Source of the DNA: Pantoea sp. AS-PWVM4
Lineage (GTDB): Bacteria; Pseudomonadota; Gammaproteobacteria; Enterobacterales; Enterobacteriaceae
Assembly: GCF_000468095.1 (NCBI RefSeq)
Contig: NZ_ASZC01000004.1
Coordinates: forward strand, 124,001 to 188,000
Direction: 5' to 3'
DNA length: 64,000 nucleotides
The notes under the pieces are model-generated. The model was not told the origin of the DNA. It searched no databases and saw nothing but the letters and a program-made list of their open reading frames with translations. Position numbers and translations under genes: made by a program. Each line of letters begins with the position of its first letter. The stretch's first letter is position 1. This document shows, in pieces, positions 18,546-27,700 of this stretch.

Positions 18546-19376
18546 TTAAGAGTTAGGACCCTGAACACTAAAGGTTCCGGTGATCATCTTCGCGCCATAC
18601 TTATTAAACAGCGCAGGTAAGCTGCCATCGGCATTCATCTGGTTCAGCACTTTGGCGGTGGCGTCAGCCAGATGGGCATCTTTAAAGGCGATGGCCACCG
18701 GCGTGGGTTCGAGGCCAGAGAGCACCTGTTTGAACATGCCTTTGTGCTGATAATCGGCTGCGACTGCATCGATACTGATCACCGCGCTCACCTGTTGTGC
18801 ACGCAATGCCTGGAACGCCACGGTAAAGTTATCGAAGGTATGGATATCTACCGGTTTCAGGCCTTTCGCTTCCAGTTCTTTGCTGATCTTACGGATGGTA
18901 GTCTCTTCAAAGCCGCCGATTTCTACCCCGACGCTTTTACCTGCCAGATCTTCAACCTTCTGGATCTTGCCGCTATCGGCTGGTGCCACCGAAACGCTGA
19001 TGGCCTGGCTTTCATACGGGATCATGTACATCATTTTGGCGCGCGCCGGGGTGAAGAAAATGCCGGTGTTGATCATGTCCCAGCGGCCACCCTGCAAACC
19101 GGGCACCATTGCGGAGAATTCGATGCGGGTATAGTCAGGTTTCAGGCACAGGCGCTTGGCAATCTCCTCGCCCAGCTCAATACGCATTCCTTTTAATTGT
19201 CCTTCACCGTCAACATATTGCAGTGGCGGTAGTGTCGGGTTGGTGGACATTTTTAACTCACCCGCGGTCACCAGCGTTGCGCCCTGCACCGGGGTACAGG
19301 CGGCAAAACTGGTCTGTGCAAACAGGCTACCGGTCAGAAGAGACGCAGCCGCAATCAGGGTTAATTTCGCGTTCAT
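18546..19376 (-). CDS. Amino-acid-type ABC transporter periplasmic binding protein
   Basis: 276 residues. Signal peptide with cleavage near SFAACTPV (about 26). SBP_3 family motifs: LKMSTNPTLPPLQYVDGEG (about 41-59) and WDMINTGIFFTPARAKMMY (about 98-116). Two cysteines (CTPV and RLCLKPDY) may form a disulfide. It is the uptake component for the substrate of this locus and is cotranscribed with the DHDPS-family gene upstream and the permease downstream. Confidence 0.9.
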   Translation of the reverse strand: MNAKLTLIAAASLLTGSLFAQTSFAACTPVQGATLVTAGELKMSTNPTLPPLQYVDGEGQLKGMRIELGEEIAKRLCLKPDYTRIEFSAMVPGLQGGRWDMINTGIFFTPARAKMMYMIPYESQAISVSVAPADSGKIQKVEDLAGKSVGVEIGGFEETTIRKISKELEAKGLKPVDIHTFDNFTVAFQALRAQQVSAVISIDAVAADYQHKGMFKQVLSGLEPTPVAIAFKDAHLADATAKVLNQMNADGSLPALFNKYGAKMITGTFSVQGPNS

Positions 19377-19412
19377 TTACATTCTCCGAATAAGTAACAA
19401 TCAGGCCGGTTA

Positions 19413-20309
19413 TCAGTGCTTGAAGCTGTTCAGCACGTTGAGTTTTTCTAATTCATGTCGCAGCACCTGTTCCAGGTTGCTGGCGAGCGGCAGACGTGGA
19501 GCGCGCGGGATCCCCACCTCCAGTCCCATCATCGCCAGACCCGCTTTGCTGGCGGCCACGTAATGTGGCCCGCCAACGGCACGCACCACGGGCAGAATTT
19601 TGTGGTACAGCGCCAGCGCTTCATTGCGGTCAAGACGATCGCACGCGGCTTCAAACATCTGTGCGCATTGCGCCGGTAACAGGTTGGACGCCACCGCCAC
19701 CCAGCCGCAGGCACCCAGCCAGAAAGATTCGTAACCCAGAATGCCCGCGAAAACGTTCATGCGATCGCCGCACAGTTCGATGATGTCGCGTACACGCGTC
19801 ACCTCAAGGGTGGATTCCTTGATGTAGCTGACGGTGTCGATTTCCGATAAACGCGCCACGGTTTTCGGCAGCAGATCGACATTGGCGGTGGCCGGGTTGT
19901 TGTAAATCATGATCGGAATCGAGATGGCCTCACCCACGGCACGATAATGGGCAAACAACTCATCTTCGTTCGGGCAGCTATAAAACGGCGGGATAATCAT
20001 CACGCCATCCGCGCCCATCGCTTCGGCTTCTTTACTCAATTCAACGCATTCCGGCGTCCATTCTGCGCCAGTACCCATCAACACCGGCACACGCCCTCTG
20101 GCGGTGCGAATCACCGTTTCGGTGACCAGTTGTCGTTCCTCACGCGTCATGGATAAAAATTCACCGGTACTGCCCAGCGGGATAAGCCCATGAATTCCTT
20201 GTTCAATTTGCCAATCGACTAATTTTTCCAGGGCTGGCACGTCAATTGCTAAACCATCCTGAGTAAAGGGGGTAATCAACACCGTATAAGTACCGCGAAA
20301 CGCTGCCAT
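19413..20309 (-). CDS. Dihydrodipicolinate synthase / N-acetylneuraminate lyase family enzyme
   Basis: 298 residues from the ATG at 20309, preceded by AAGGA; the frame extends further upstream but would cross the divergent operator. The TIM barrel has the GSTGEF loop (46-51), the conserved Tyr136 (IMIYNNPAT) and Schiff-base Lys164 (SYIKEST). Members cleave or condense pyruvate-type substrates or deaminate pyrroline carboxylates. Next to a HcnABC-like oxidase, the best specific guess is a 1-pyrroline-4-hydroxy-2-carboxylate deaminase of hydroxyproline catabolism, but a keto-acid aldolase is equally compatible. First gene of the minus operon. Confidence 0.88.
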   Translation of the reverse strand: MAAFRGTYTVLITPFTQDGLAIDVPALEKLVDWQIEQGIHGLIPLGSTGEFLSMTREERQLVTETVIRTARGRVPVLMGTGAEWTPECVELSKEAEAMGADGVMIIPPFYSCPNEDELFAHYRAVGEAISIPIMIYNNPATANVDLLPKTVARLSEIDTVSYIKESTLEVTRVRDIIELCGDRMNVFAGILGYESFWLGACGWVAVASNLLPAQCAQMFEAACDRLDRNEALALYHKILPVVRAVGGPHYVAASKAGLAMMGLEVGIPRAPRLPLASNLEQVLRHELEKLNVLNSFKH

Positions 20310-20344
20310 ATTGAGTTCCTTAAGAAAATACTTGATGCATACCG

Positions 20345-20374
20345 TTTGTATACCGTATACATACTGTATACACA
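20345..20374. promoter_or_regulatory. Triple GTATAC operator between divergent operons
   Basis: GTATAC occurs at 20348-20353, 20355-20360 and 20366-20371, framed by TTGTATAC and GTATACACAA so that the whole site is a partial inverted repeat. It lies 36 bases from one start (20309) and 24 from the other (20398), which suits repression of both operons. The GntR protein at 15638-16321 is the likely ligand. Confidence 0.6.
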
Positions 20375-20397
20375 AGCGTTGCTGGATCACAAGCGTT

Positions 20398-23355
20398 ATG
20401 GAACTCAAATCACCAAATATCACTCCTGCGGGCGACCGCCTGACCATCTGGTTTGATGGCAAAGCCGTACCGGCGCTGCCTGACGAAACCATTGCCGCTG
20501 CCCTTGCGCGGCAAAATATTGTGGCAATCCGCGAGGAAACACCGGGCGAAAAACGCGGCTTATGGTGTGGCATGGGGGCGTGCTACGAATGCGTGGTACA
20601 GGTGGATGGCAAAGGATCGCAACGCAGTTGCATGACGTTAGTGCAGGACGGTATGCAGGTGCACAGCCAGCGCGCCGACCAACCCCCGGCCATTCCTCTG
20701 ACATCGGTGCCAGACAACATCGCACCGGAAACACGCGAGTACGATTTGCTGGTGCTGGGTGCCGGACCCGCCGGACTTTCAGCCGCCCGCGTCGCGGCCA
20801 GTGCGGGTGCAACGGTGCTGGTGATTGATGAGCGACCACAAAGCGGCGGCCAGTTTTTTAAACCGCTGGCCCCTTCTCATACCTTGCACGGCAAAGCGCC
20901 GCAGCAGTGGCGTGATGGCGAGCAGTTATTGTCAGCAACCCTGGCCGCCGGGGTTGAGATCCTGCAACAGGCCACGGTCTGGGCCGCCTTCTCCGCACAG
21001 GAAATTGGGGTTATCTGGCGTGACACGTCATTATTGATTCGCCCGAAGCAATTGATTATCGCTACCGGTGCGTATGAACGCCCGGTGCCCTTTCCCGGCT
21101 GGACTTTGCCTGGGGTGATGACCACCGGCGCAGGTCAGACGCTGGCAAAAGCTTATCGGGTGATCCCCGGCGAAAAAGTGGTGGTAAGTGGCAACGGGCC
21201 GCTGAATCTCCAGTTTGCCGCTGAACTGGTTGCCAGCGAAGGTCAGGTGGTTGAGGTGCTGGAACGCGCAGCAAAACCTGGCATCCGCTTGCTGCGCCAG
21301 ATCCTCACCATGACCAAAGTAGCCCCTGAGTTGTTGCTCAAGGGCCAGCACTATCTCTCCATCCTGAAGAAAAACCGCGTGCCGGTAAGCTGGGGTTATG
21401 AAGTGGTTGCCGCACACGGGCAGGATCGCCTCGAACGCATCACCGTGATGCAGGTGGATGCAGCCGGGCAACGCATTCCCGGCTCCAGTCGCGAAATCCC
21501 GTGCGATGTGCTGTGCCTGGGTCACGGTTTTATTCCCTCCACCGATTTAGCGCGTTCGCTGGGTTGTGAACAGCAACTCGCCAGCACACCTTTCAGCACC
21601 CCGACGATCAAAACCGACGCCGAGGGCGCAACCAGCGTGCCCGGCGTGTACGTTGTCGGTGACGGCGCGCGGCTGGGTGGCGCGCAGATTGCCCAGGCTC
21701 GCGGTCAGTTGGCCGGTTATCGCGCACTCAGCGCGCTGGGGAAAACGGCGAGCGGCATCGATACGCATAAGTTGAAAAAACAGGTTGCCCGTGCCGAATC
21801 ATTCCAGCAGGCATTGTGGCAGGTTTACCAGGCACCGCCGGTCAGTCTGCAAGCGCAGCCCGATGAGACGGTGATTTGCCGTTGTGAAAATATCACCCTT
21901 GGCCGTTTACGCAGCGCGATCCGTCAGGGTATCGACACGCCCGCCGCGCTGAAACGTAACCTGCGCGTCGGGATGGGGTTATGCCAGGGGCGCACCTGCG
22001 CCGGGATGGTGGCGCAACTGGTGAGCGAAATGACCGAGCGTCACCACCACACCGCCGGGTTTTATGCCCCGCGCTTCCCGGTCCGTCCGGTGCCGATCGC
22101 CGCGCTGACGTTTGAGAAACAGGAATGGGGCGGCCACAAACCGGCTATCACCCCTAACCTGGCGCGCCCGGTCGAAAATTCACCAATAGCGCCGCAAAAA
22201 ACGGATGTGCTGGTGATCGGCGGCGGCGTCATGGGCAATTGTCTTGGCTATTACCTTGCCGCTGGCGGCGCGGATACCCTGGTGGTGGAGCGCGACGACA
22301 TCAATTTACAGGCTTCCGGCGCCAACGCGGGCAGCCTGCATGTCCAGCTGCTGTCGTTTGATTTTGGTGCCAAAGCCGAGCAAGGCGGTGGTCCCGCTGC
22401 GCAAACGCTGCCACTTGGGCCGCTCTCGGTGCGGCTGTGGCAGGAACTGGAAGCGGCGAGCGGTGAGTCGCTGGAGATCAAAATCACCGGTGGTCTGATG
22501 GTGGCGGAAACCGCGCAGGAGATGCGTTTTCTTGAGCAGAAGATCGCGCTGGAACGCCGCTTTGGCATCGACGCGACGCTGCTGGATGCCAGTGAACTGG
22601 CACGGCTTTCCCCTCACCTTTCCCCGCAGCTGATCGGCGCTGAATTCTGCCCAATGGAGGGCAAAATCAACCCACTGCGCGCCACTTATGTGGTGAACAA
22701 ACTGGCGCGCGCCCAGGGGGCACGCTTTCAGCGCGGCACCGATGTGACGGCGATTGAACGCATGACGCATGGCGGGTATCGGGTACAGACCAGCCGTGGC
22801 GTGATTGAAGCCCAACGCGTGATTAACGCAGCCGGTGCCTGGGCGGCCAAAGTGGGTGAAATGGTTGGCATCAATGTGCCGGTGAAAGGCGCTCCGCTGC
22901 AAATGATCGTCACCGAACGTGCCGTGCCGCTGGTCGATCATCTGATTGCCCACGCCGGGCGTCACCTCAGCCTGAAGCAAACCGCCCACGGCAGTTTATT
23001 AATTGGCGGCGGCTGGAGCGCGCAATTTAACCCGGCGATGCGCCTGAATCAGCCGTGCCGCGAAAGTATCGAAGGCAATTTATGGGTCGCCAATCGCGTC
23101 CTGCCTGCCTTAAGTGGCCTGCATATGGTACGTAGCTGGGCCGGGATGAATATCAATATTGATGGCGCGCCGATCATTGGCGACGTCCCCGGCCTGCCCG
23201 GTTTTTACAACGCCGTCACTTCTAATGGTTACACCCTGTCGCCAGTGGTGGCCCACAGTCTGGCGCAGCTCATTTTGCGCGGCAGCAGCGACATCGATCT
23301 GTCGCCTTTCCACCTTTCCCGTTTCGATAATCACAGGACCGCAGTCAATGAGTAA
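20398..23355 (+). CDS. Four-module fused oxidoreductase: 2Fe-2S / FAD-NAD / BFD / DAO
   Basis: 985 residues from the ATG at 20398 (29 earlier in-frame codons lie inside the operator). Module 1 is a ferredoxin-like domain with C57, C62, C65 and C78. Module 2 is a pyridine-nucleotide-disulfide-type FAD domain starting at LLVLGAGPAGLSAA (about 116). Module 3 is a BFD-like domain with CRCEN (about 493) and CQGRTC (about 527). Module 4 is a complete DAO-family FAD oxidase starting at VLVIGGGVMGNCLGYYL (about 601). The same three functions are separate subunits in HcnABC, opine oxidase and D-hydroxyproline dehydrogenase. The protein should oxidise a secondary amine or imino acid and pass electrons internally. 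The next gene overlaps by eight bases. Confidence 0.9.
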   Translation: MELKSPNITPAGDRLTIWFDGKAVPALPDETIAAALARQNIVAIREETPGEKRGLWCGMGACYECVVQVDGKGSQRSCMTLVQDGMQVHSQRADQPPAIPLTSVPDNIAPETREYDLLVLGAGPAGLSAARVAASAGATVLVIDERPQSGGQFFKPLAPSHTLHGKAPQQWRDGEQLLSATLAAGVEILQQATVWAAFSAQEIGVIWRDTSLLIRPKQLIIATGAYERPVPFPGWTLPGVMTTGAGQTLAKAYRVIPGEKVVVSGNGPLNLQFAAELVASEGQVVEVLERAAKPGIRLLRQILTMTKVAPELLLKGQHYLSILKKNRVPVSWGYEVVAAHGQDRLERITVMQVDAAGQRIPGSSREIPCDVLCLGHGFIPSTDLARSLGCEQQLASTPFSTPTIKTDAEGATSVPGVYVVGDGARLGGAQIAQARGQLAGYRALSALGKTASGIDTHKLKKQVARAESFQQALWQVYQAPPVSLQAQPDETVICRCENITLGRLRSAIRQGIDTPAALKRNLRVGMGLCQGRTCAGMVAQLVSEMTERHHHTAGFYAPRFPVRPVPIAALTFEKQEWGGHKPAITPNLARPVENSPIAPQKTDVLVIGGGVMGNCLGYYLAAGGADTLVVERDDINLQASGANAGSLHVQLLSFDFGAKAEQGGGPAAQTLPLGPLSVRLWQELEAASGESLEIKITGGLMVAETAQEMRFLEQKIALERRFGIDATLLDASELARLSPHLSPQLIGAEFCPMEGKINPLRATYVVNKLARAQGARFQRGTDVTAIERMTHGGYRVQTSRGVIEAQRVINAAGAWAAKVGEMVGINVPVKGAPLQMIVTERAVPLVDHLIAHAGRHLSLKQTAHGSLLIGGGWSAQFNPAMRLNQPCRESIEGNLWVANRVLPALSGLHMVRSWAGMNINIDGAPIIGDVPGLPGFYNAVTSNGYTLSPVVAHSLAQLILRGSSDIDLSPFHLSRFDNHRTAVNE

Positions 23356-24580
23356 ACAACGTGTCGCCACATGGATTGAAAGTCACTTCTCCCAACAGGT
23401 TGAGATGTTAAAACGTCTGGTGCAGACGCCTTCCGACAACCCACCGGGCGATTGCACCCCACATGCGCTGGTCACCGCGCAGCTACTGCGCGACGTTGGA
23501 CTGGAGGTTGAAACCTTTACCGTGCCGGATGAGGTGGTACTGGCAGCCGGGATGCGCAGCGCCACTAACCTGATCGTGCGCCATCGTTTCGGACCGGGGC
23601 CGACGGTCGCGCTGAATGCGCACGGCGATGTCGTGCCGCCGGGCGGTGGCTGGAGCAAAGATCCTTACGGTGCGGAAATTGAAAATGGCTGGCTGTATGG
23701 ACGCGGTGCGGCGGTGTCTAAATCGGATATCACCACCTACACCTATGCCTTGCTGGCGTTGATCCACAGCGGGGCGGCGTTAAACGGCACCATCGAACTG
23801 CACATCACTTACGATGAGGAGACGGGCGGCGCCACCGGTCCCGGCTGGCTGCTGGAGAATGGCATCAGTAAACCCGATTACGCGGTGTGCGCCGCGCTGA
23901 GCTACTTTGTCGTTACCGCACATAATGGGTGTTTGCATCTGGAAATTGCCGTGCAGGGCAAATCCGCCCATGCCGCCTTCCCGTCCAGCGGCTGTGACGC
24001 CATTGAAGCCGGTAACCGTTTAATGACCGCGTTGTATCGTTATCGCGACACGCTGGCGGAAAAACATTCGGCGGTAGCGGGTATCGATTCCCCCACGCTG
24101 GTGATTGGCCTGGTTGAGGGCGGCATCAACACCAACGTGGTATCAGATAACCTGATGATCCGCCTCGATCGTCGCATTATCCCGGAAGAACAGCCGGAAG
24201 CGGTTGAAGCGGAGTTGCTGGCGCTGATTCGCGAGGTGGAACAACAGCTCAGCGGTATCACCTGTGATGTGAAACGTATTTTGCTGGCGCGTCCGTTCAC
24301 CTCATCGCCTGCCAGTATCGAACTGGCGAACATTTTCAGCCAGCAGGCCGAAGCTATCCTGCAAGAACCGATCCCGTTAGTGGGTCTGCCGCTGTATACC
24401 GATGCCCGTCTGTATAGCGCCGCCGGTATTCCCACCATTATGTACGGGGCCGGGCCGCGCAGTTTCCTTGAGGCCAACGGACATCGCGCCGATGAGCGCG
24501 TACACCTGGATGATTTACATCGTGCCACGCAGATTGTGGCGAATAGCCTGTTAACCCTTTTGCAGGAGAAATCTGCATGA
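23348..24580 (+). CDS. M20-family amidohydrolase/peptidase
   Basis: 410 residues from the ATG at 23348, which overlaps the oxidase stop; the frame upstream is internal to that gene. It has the M20 layout with metal ligand H92 and D94 ([11 protein letters not shown]), the E157/E158 pair (TYDEETGG) and a later dimerisation domain. The segment that is usually GRGxxDMKG reads [10 protein letters not shown] (118-127), so the usual bridging Asp is Val and an Asp occurs four residues later. Family members remove N-acyl or N-carbamoyl groups from amino acids or cleave dipeptides. In this operon it may hydrolyse the product of the hydantoinase. Confidence 0.86.
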   Translation: MSKQRVATWIESHFSQQVEMLKRLVQTPSDNPPGDCTPHALVTAQLLRDVGLEVETFTVPDEVVLAAGMRSATNLIVRHRFGPGPTVALNAHGDVVPPGGGWSKDPYGAEIENGWLYGRGAAVSKSDITTYTYALLALIHSGAALNGTIELHITYDEETGGATGPGWLLENGISKPDYAVCAALSYFVVTAHNGCLHLEIAVQGKSAHAAFPSSGCDAIEAGNRLMTALYRYRDTLAEKHSAVAGIDSPTLVIGLVEGGINTNVVSDNLMIRLDRRIIPEEQPEAVEAELLALIREVEQQLSGITCDVKRILLARPFTSSPASIELANIFSQQAEAILQEPIPLVGLPLYTDARLYSAAGIPTIMYGAGPRSFLEANGHRADERVHLDDLHRATQIVANSLLTLLQEKSA

Positions 24581-25305
24581 TCGCCATTAATAATCTGTCG
24601 AAATATTATGGTCAGTTGCCGGTGTTGAAAAATTGCACCCTCAATATCAAAAAAGGCGAAGTGGTGGTGATTTGCGGCCCGTCCGGTTCCGGTAAATCGA
24701 CCTTAATTAAATGCATCAATGCGCTGGAACCGTTTCAGCGCGGCGAAATCAATGTTGATGGCATGATGTTAAGTGATAAAAAAACCAATCTCACCAGCCT
24801 GCGTCAGCAAGTCGGTATGGTGTTTCAGTCGTTCGAGCTGTTTCCACATATGACGGTGCTGGATAATTTGCTGGTGCCGCAGATGCGGATTTTGAAACGC
24901 CAGCGCGCGGAGGCGTTAAATAAGGCCCAGGAATTATTGCAACGCGTCGGACTGGAGCGGCACGGCCACAAATACCCGGCGCAGCTCTCGGGCGGTCAGC
25001 AGCAGCGTGTGGCAATTGCCCGCGCGCTGGCGATGAACCCTAAAGTGATGCTGTTTGATGAGCCAACCTCAGCGCTGGACCCGGAAATGGTCGCCGAAGT
25101 GCTGGCGGTGATGGCGGAACTGGCGGCGGAAGGCATGACCATGTGTTGTGTCACCCACGAACTGGGCTTTGCGCGTAAAATTGCCGATCGCGTTATCTTT
25201 ATGGACGGCGGCGAAATTATTGAAGATGCTGAGGCAGAAACCTTCTTCACCGCACCGGTATCACCCCGGGCGAGGAACTTCCTCGATCAAATCATCCAAC
25301 ATTAA
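24577..25305 (+). CDS. Amino-acid ABC transporter ATP-binding protein (GlnQ type)
   Basis: 242 residues with Walker [10 protein letters not shown] (about 32-40), Q-loop [11 protein letters not shown], signature [15 protein letters not shown], Walker [14 protein letters not shown] and switch His (VTHELGF). It energises the permease encoded at 17779-18528 on the divergent operon, which has no ATPase of its own. Its ATG overlaps the M20 stop (ATGA), so it is translationally coupled. Confidence 0.93.
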   Translation: MIAINNLSKYYGQLPVLKNCTLNIKKGEVVVICGPSGSGKSTLIKCINALEPFQRGEINVDGMMLSDKKTNLTSLRQQVGMVFQSFELFPHMTVLDNLLVPQMRILKRQRAEALNKAQELLQRVGLERHGHKYPAQLSGGQQQRVAIARALAMNPKVMLFDEPTSALDPEMVAEVLAVMAELAAEGMTMCCVTHELGFARKIADRVIFMDGGEIIEDAEAETFFTAPVSPRARNFLDQIIQH

Positions 25306-25322
25306 ATAGCACAAGGATCAGC

Positions 25323-26255
25323 ATGAAAGTACGCCACTTGCAGGAAAACTCGGTACGTTACTTCCTTGAAGTGGTGCGCTCCGGCTCACTCAGCCTGGCG
25401 GCTCAGAAACTGAATGTCGCCGCTTCGGCGATCAGTCGCCAGATTAGCGGGCTGGAGGATCGGCTGGGCGAAACACTGTTTGAACGTCGCAAGGAAGGGA
25501 TGATCCCCACCGTTGCCGGTGAACTGCTGGCGGCGTGGGCGATCCGCACGCAACTGGAAAGTGAAAAAGTGCTGCACGAGCTGGCGGAACTCAATGGATT
25601 ACGGAAAGGCGAGGTGCGTATCGACAGCTCCGCCGGTTTCAGCGTCGATTTTTTGCCGATGATGATCGCCTCCTTTCGCCGCCACTATCCCGATATCCAT
25701 TTTCGCCTGCATGTTACCCACGCCGAAGAGGTGGTGCGGCGATTACGCGAGGGGGAAAGCGATCTCGGGCTGACCTTCAGCCAGATCCCGGAAGAGAATA
25801 TTCACGTTGCCTGGCGTTTGCAGTCACGGCTGGTGGCGGTGATGCCACCGGACCATGTGCTGGCGAAACGCAGCGGCCTGCAATTGTCGCAGCTCAGTGG
25901 CTATCCGCTGGGTTTGCCGGAACGTCCGATCATGTTGCGCCGCCTGTTTGACGCCTGCTGTAGCCGCCAGGGCATCACCATCTCCCCGGTGTTTGTCACC
26001 AACTCCATCAGCGCCCTGCTGGCTTTTGTGCGTTATGAGCAAGGCGTGGTGGTGGCCTCCGAAATGACGGTGCGGGAATATATTCGTACCCATAATTTGT
26101 GTGCCGTACCGCTGGTGGGTCAGGATCTGCACGGCATCAATATCGAACTAAATACCCTCGCGGGACGCAGTATGCCGAAAGCGGTAACCGCGTTTATCGA
26201 TCATTTTATTCGCGAAATGGACGCCTTTCCGTTTATTTCCGCCGTCACATCATAA
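25323..26255 (+). CDS. LysR-type regulator
   Basis: 310 residues: winged helix at the N-terminus (about 8-67; LSLAAQKLNVAASAISRQIS) and a periplasmic-binding-like effector domain (about 95-300). It begins 17 bases after the ABC ATPase and is the last gene of the plus operon, in the same orientation, so it may respond to the imported substrate. It is the second regulator of this locus besides the GntR protein at 15638. A weak stem (GAGGGG/CCCCTT) follows at about 26280-26300. Confidence 0.9.
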   Translation: MKVRHLQENSVRYFLEVVRSGSLSLAAQKLNVAASAISRQISGLEDRLGETLFERRKEGMIPTVAGELLAAWAIRTQLESEKVLHELAELNGLRKGEVRIDSSAGFSVDFLPMMIASFRRHYPDIHFRLHVTHAEEVVRRLREGESDLGLTFSQIPEENIHVAWRLQSRLVAVMPPDHVLAKRSGLQLSQLSGYPLGLPERPIMLRRLFDACCSRQGITISPVFVTNSISALLAFVRYEQGVVVASEMTVREYIRTHNLCAVPLVGQDLHGINIELNTLAGRSMPKAVTAFIDHFIREMDAFPFISAVTS

Positions 26256-26444
26256 CCGCCACTTATTAAAAACCGCGCTGAGGGGCTGATTTTACCCCTT
26301 CAGGATAACCATGACTTATCATGGCGTTATCTTTGCCTTTTTGATATCGCTGGCGTGAAAAAGTTGAAATGGTGATAACCCTGAACGCATGGCAGGATGA
26401 ATTTGCGTTGCGAAATTCAATTCACCGGTTATTAAGGAACAGCC

Positions 26445-27656
26445 ATGCGAGATTCATCGTTCTACCGGCACTGGGTGGTTATTTTGCTGTATATCGCCTG
26501 GTGTATCGCTTTTATTGATCGCGTTGTCTTGAGTATGGGCGCACCGGCGCTCACCGCTGAGATGCATCTCAGCCCGTCTGAGCTGGGTTTGGTGTTAAGT
26601 GTGTTCTATTTTGGCTTCTGGCTGATGCAACTGCCGGGCGGCTGGCTGGCCGATCGCTACGGAGCCAAGATGGTGGTGATTATGGCAATTGGCTTCTGGT
26701 CGCTGTTCACCCTGCTGACCGGACTGGCCTGGTCACTGGCCTCGCTGTTGGTGATTCGCCTGCTGTTTGGTCTGGGCGAAGGTGCCTTTCCTTCTGCGGC
26801 GATCAAAAACGCGGCGGAAAACTACACCACGGAACAAAAACCGAAAATCACCTCGCTGCTGGTCTCGTCAAATTACATCGGCAGCATGATCGCCCCGCTA
26901 CTGATTGCCCCACTGCTGCTGCATTTTCACTGGCGTCACACCTTTATGCTGATTGGGATTTTGGGCCTGGCGTTTGTCCTGATATACAGTCTGACGGTGC
27001 GTAACACCCCGGCCAGTGACAGTCAGCAATGTAGCCGCATCAACCTGAGTGACGTCAAAAGCGTCATGAAACATCCGCTGTTGTGGAAGATTGCTGCGGT
27101 GTGGTTTGGCCTCAGCCTGATCAACAAAGGCCTCGACTCCTGGATGCCGGTATATCTGATGACGGAACGCCATCTTGACCTCAAAGCCGTCGGCGTATTG
27201 TTGCCGATCCCCTATCTGATGGCCGGTATCGCCACTGCCATCGGCGGTTGGGTGATGGTGAAATTCTTCAATGGCCGCGAAAACCTGATGTTGCTGTTCA
27301 GCGCGTTATTTACCGCCATTGCCATCGGCTGCATGTACCGGGCGGAAACCCTCACCGGGGTGATTATCGCCCAAGCGTTTACCTACTTCTTTAAATCCTT
27401 TGTGCTGGCGATCGCCGTCGCGCTTCCGACCAAAATTCTGGCGCCGCGCATGGTGGGTTCGGGCATCGGGGTGATCAACTTTGGCGGCCAGGCGGCCGGA
27501 TTTATCGCCCCACTGGCGATCGGCCTGATGGTGCAACATTTCAGCTTCGGGTCGGCATTTCTGTTCCTGATGGGTGCAGCGCTGTTCTCAACCCTGATGA
27601 GCCTGACCATCCGCACCGAGAAAACAAGCACCCAGGCAATTATGCCGACTCCGTAA
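26445..27656 (+). CDS. MFS transporter, ACS-like
   Basis: 403 residues with twelve predicted membrane helices. The loop 2-3 motif GGWLADRYGAKMV (about 65-77) is typical, and the overall pattern (WRHTFMLIGILGL; the early IDRVVLSMGAP) resembles the anion:cation symporter group that carries organic acids. Likely the importer for the amide or amino acid processed by the following genes. An AAGGAAC ribosome binding site precedes the ATG. The stop codon lies at the edge of a REP element. Confidence 0.88.
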   Translation: MRDSSFYRHWVVILLYIAWCIAFIDRVVLSMGAPALTAEMHLSPSELGLVLSVFYFGFWLMQLPGGWLADRYGAKMVVIMAIGFWSLFTLLTGLAWSLASLLVIRLLFGLGEGAFPSAAIKNAAENYTTEQKPKITSLLVSSNYIGSMIAPLLIAPLLLHFHWRHTFMLIGILGLAFVLIYSLTVRNTPASDSQQCSRINLSDVKSVMKHPLLWKIAAVWFGLSLINKGLDSWMPVYLMTERHLDLKAVGVLLPIPYLMAGIATAIGGWVMVKFFNGRENLMLLFSALFTAIAIGCMYRAETLTGVIIAQAFTYFFKSFVLAIAVALPTKILAPRMVGSGIGVINFGGQAAGFIAPLAIGLMVQHFSFGSAFLFLMGAALFSTLMSLTIRTEKTSTQAIMPTP

Positions 27657-27677
27657 CGGCGCGATAAATCGCGCGGG
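27652..27677. repeat. REP element
   Basis: GTAACGGCGCGATAAATCGC, starting one base upstream of the MFS stop codon TAA (27654-27656) and extending just beyond it. Confidence 0.75.
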
Positions 27678-27700
27678 TTTAATTGATAAAGGATCTGACG

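Noticed and set aside
20310..20397. Longer starts for the DHDPS-family and fusion-oxidase genes
   Set aside because: Both would translate through the GTATAC operator, and the shorter starts have better context and family N-termini.
22306..22989. 227-codon minus-strand frame inside the fusion oxidase
   Set aside because: Lies opposite the DAO module; low-complexity, His-rich composition typical of antisense frames in GC-rich genes.
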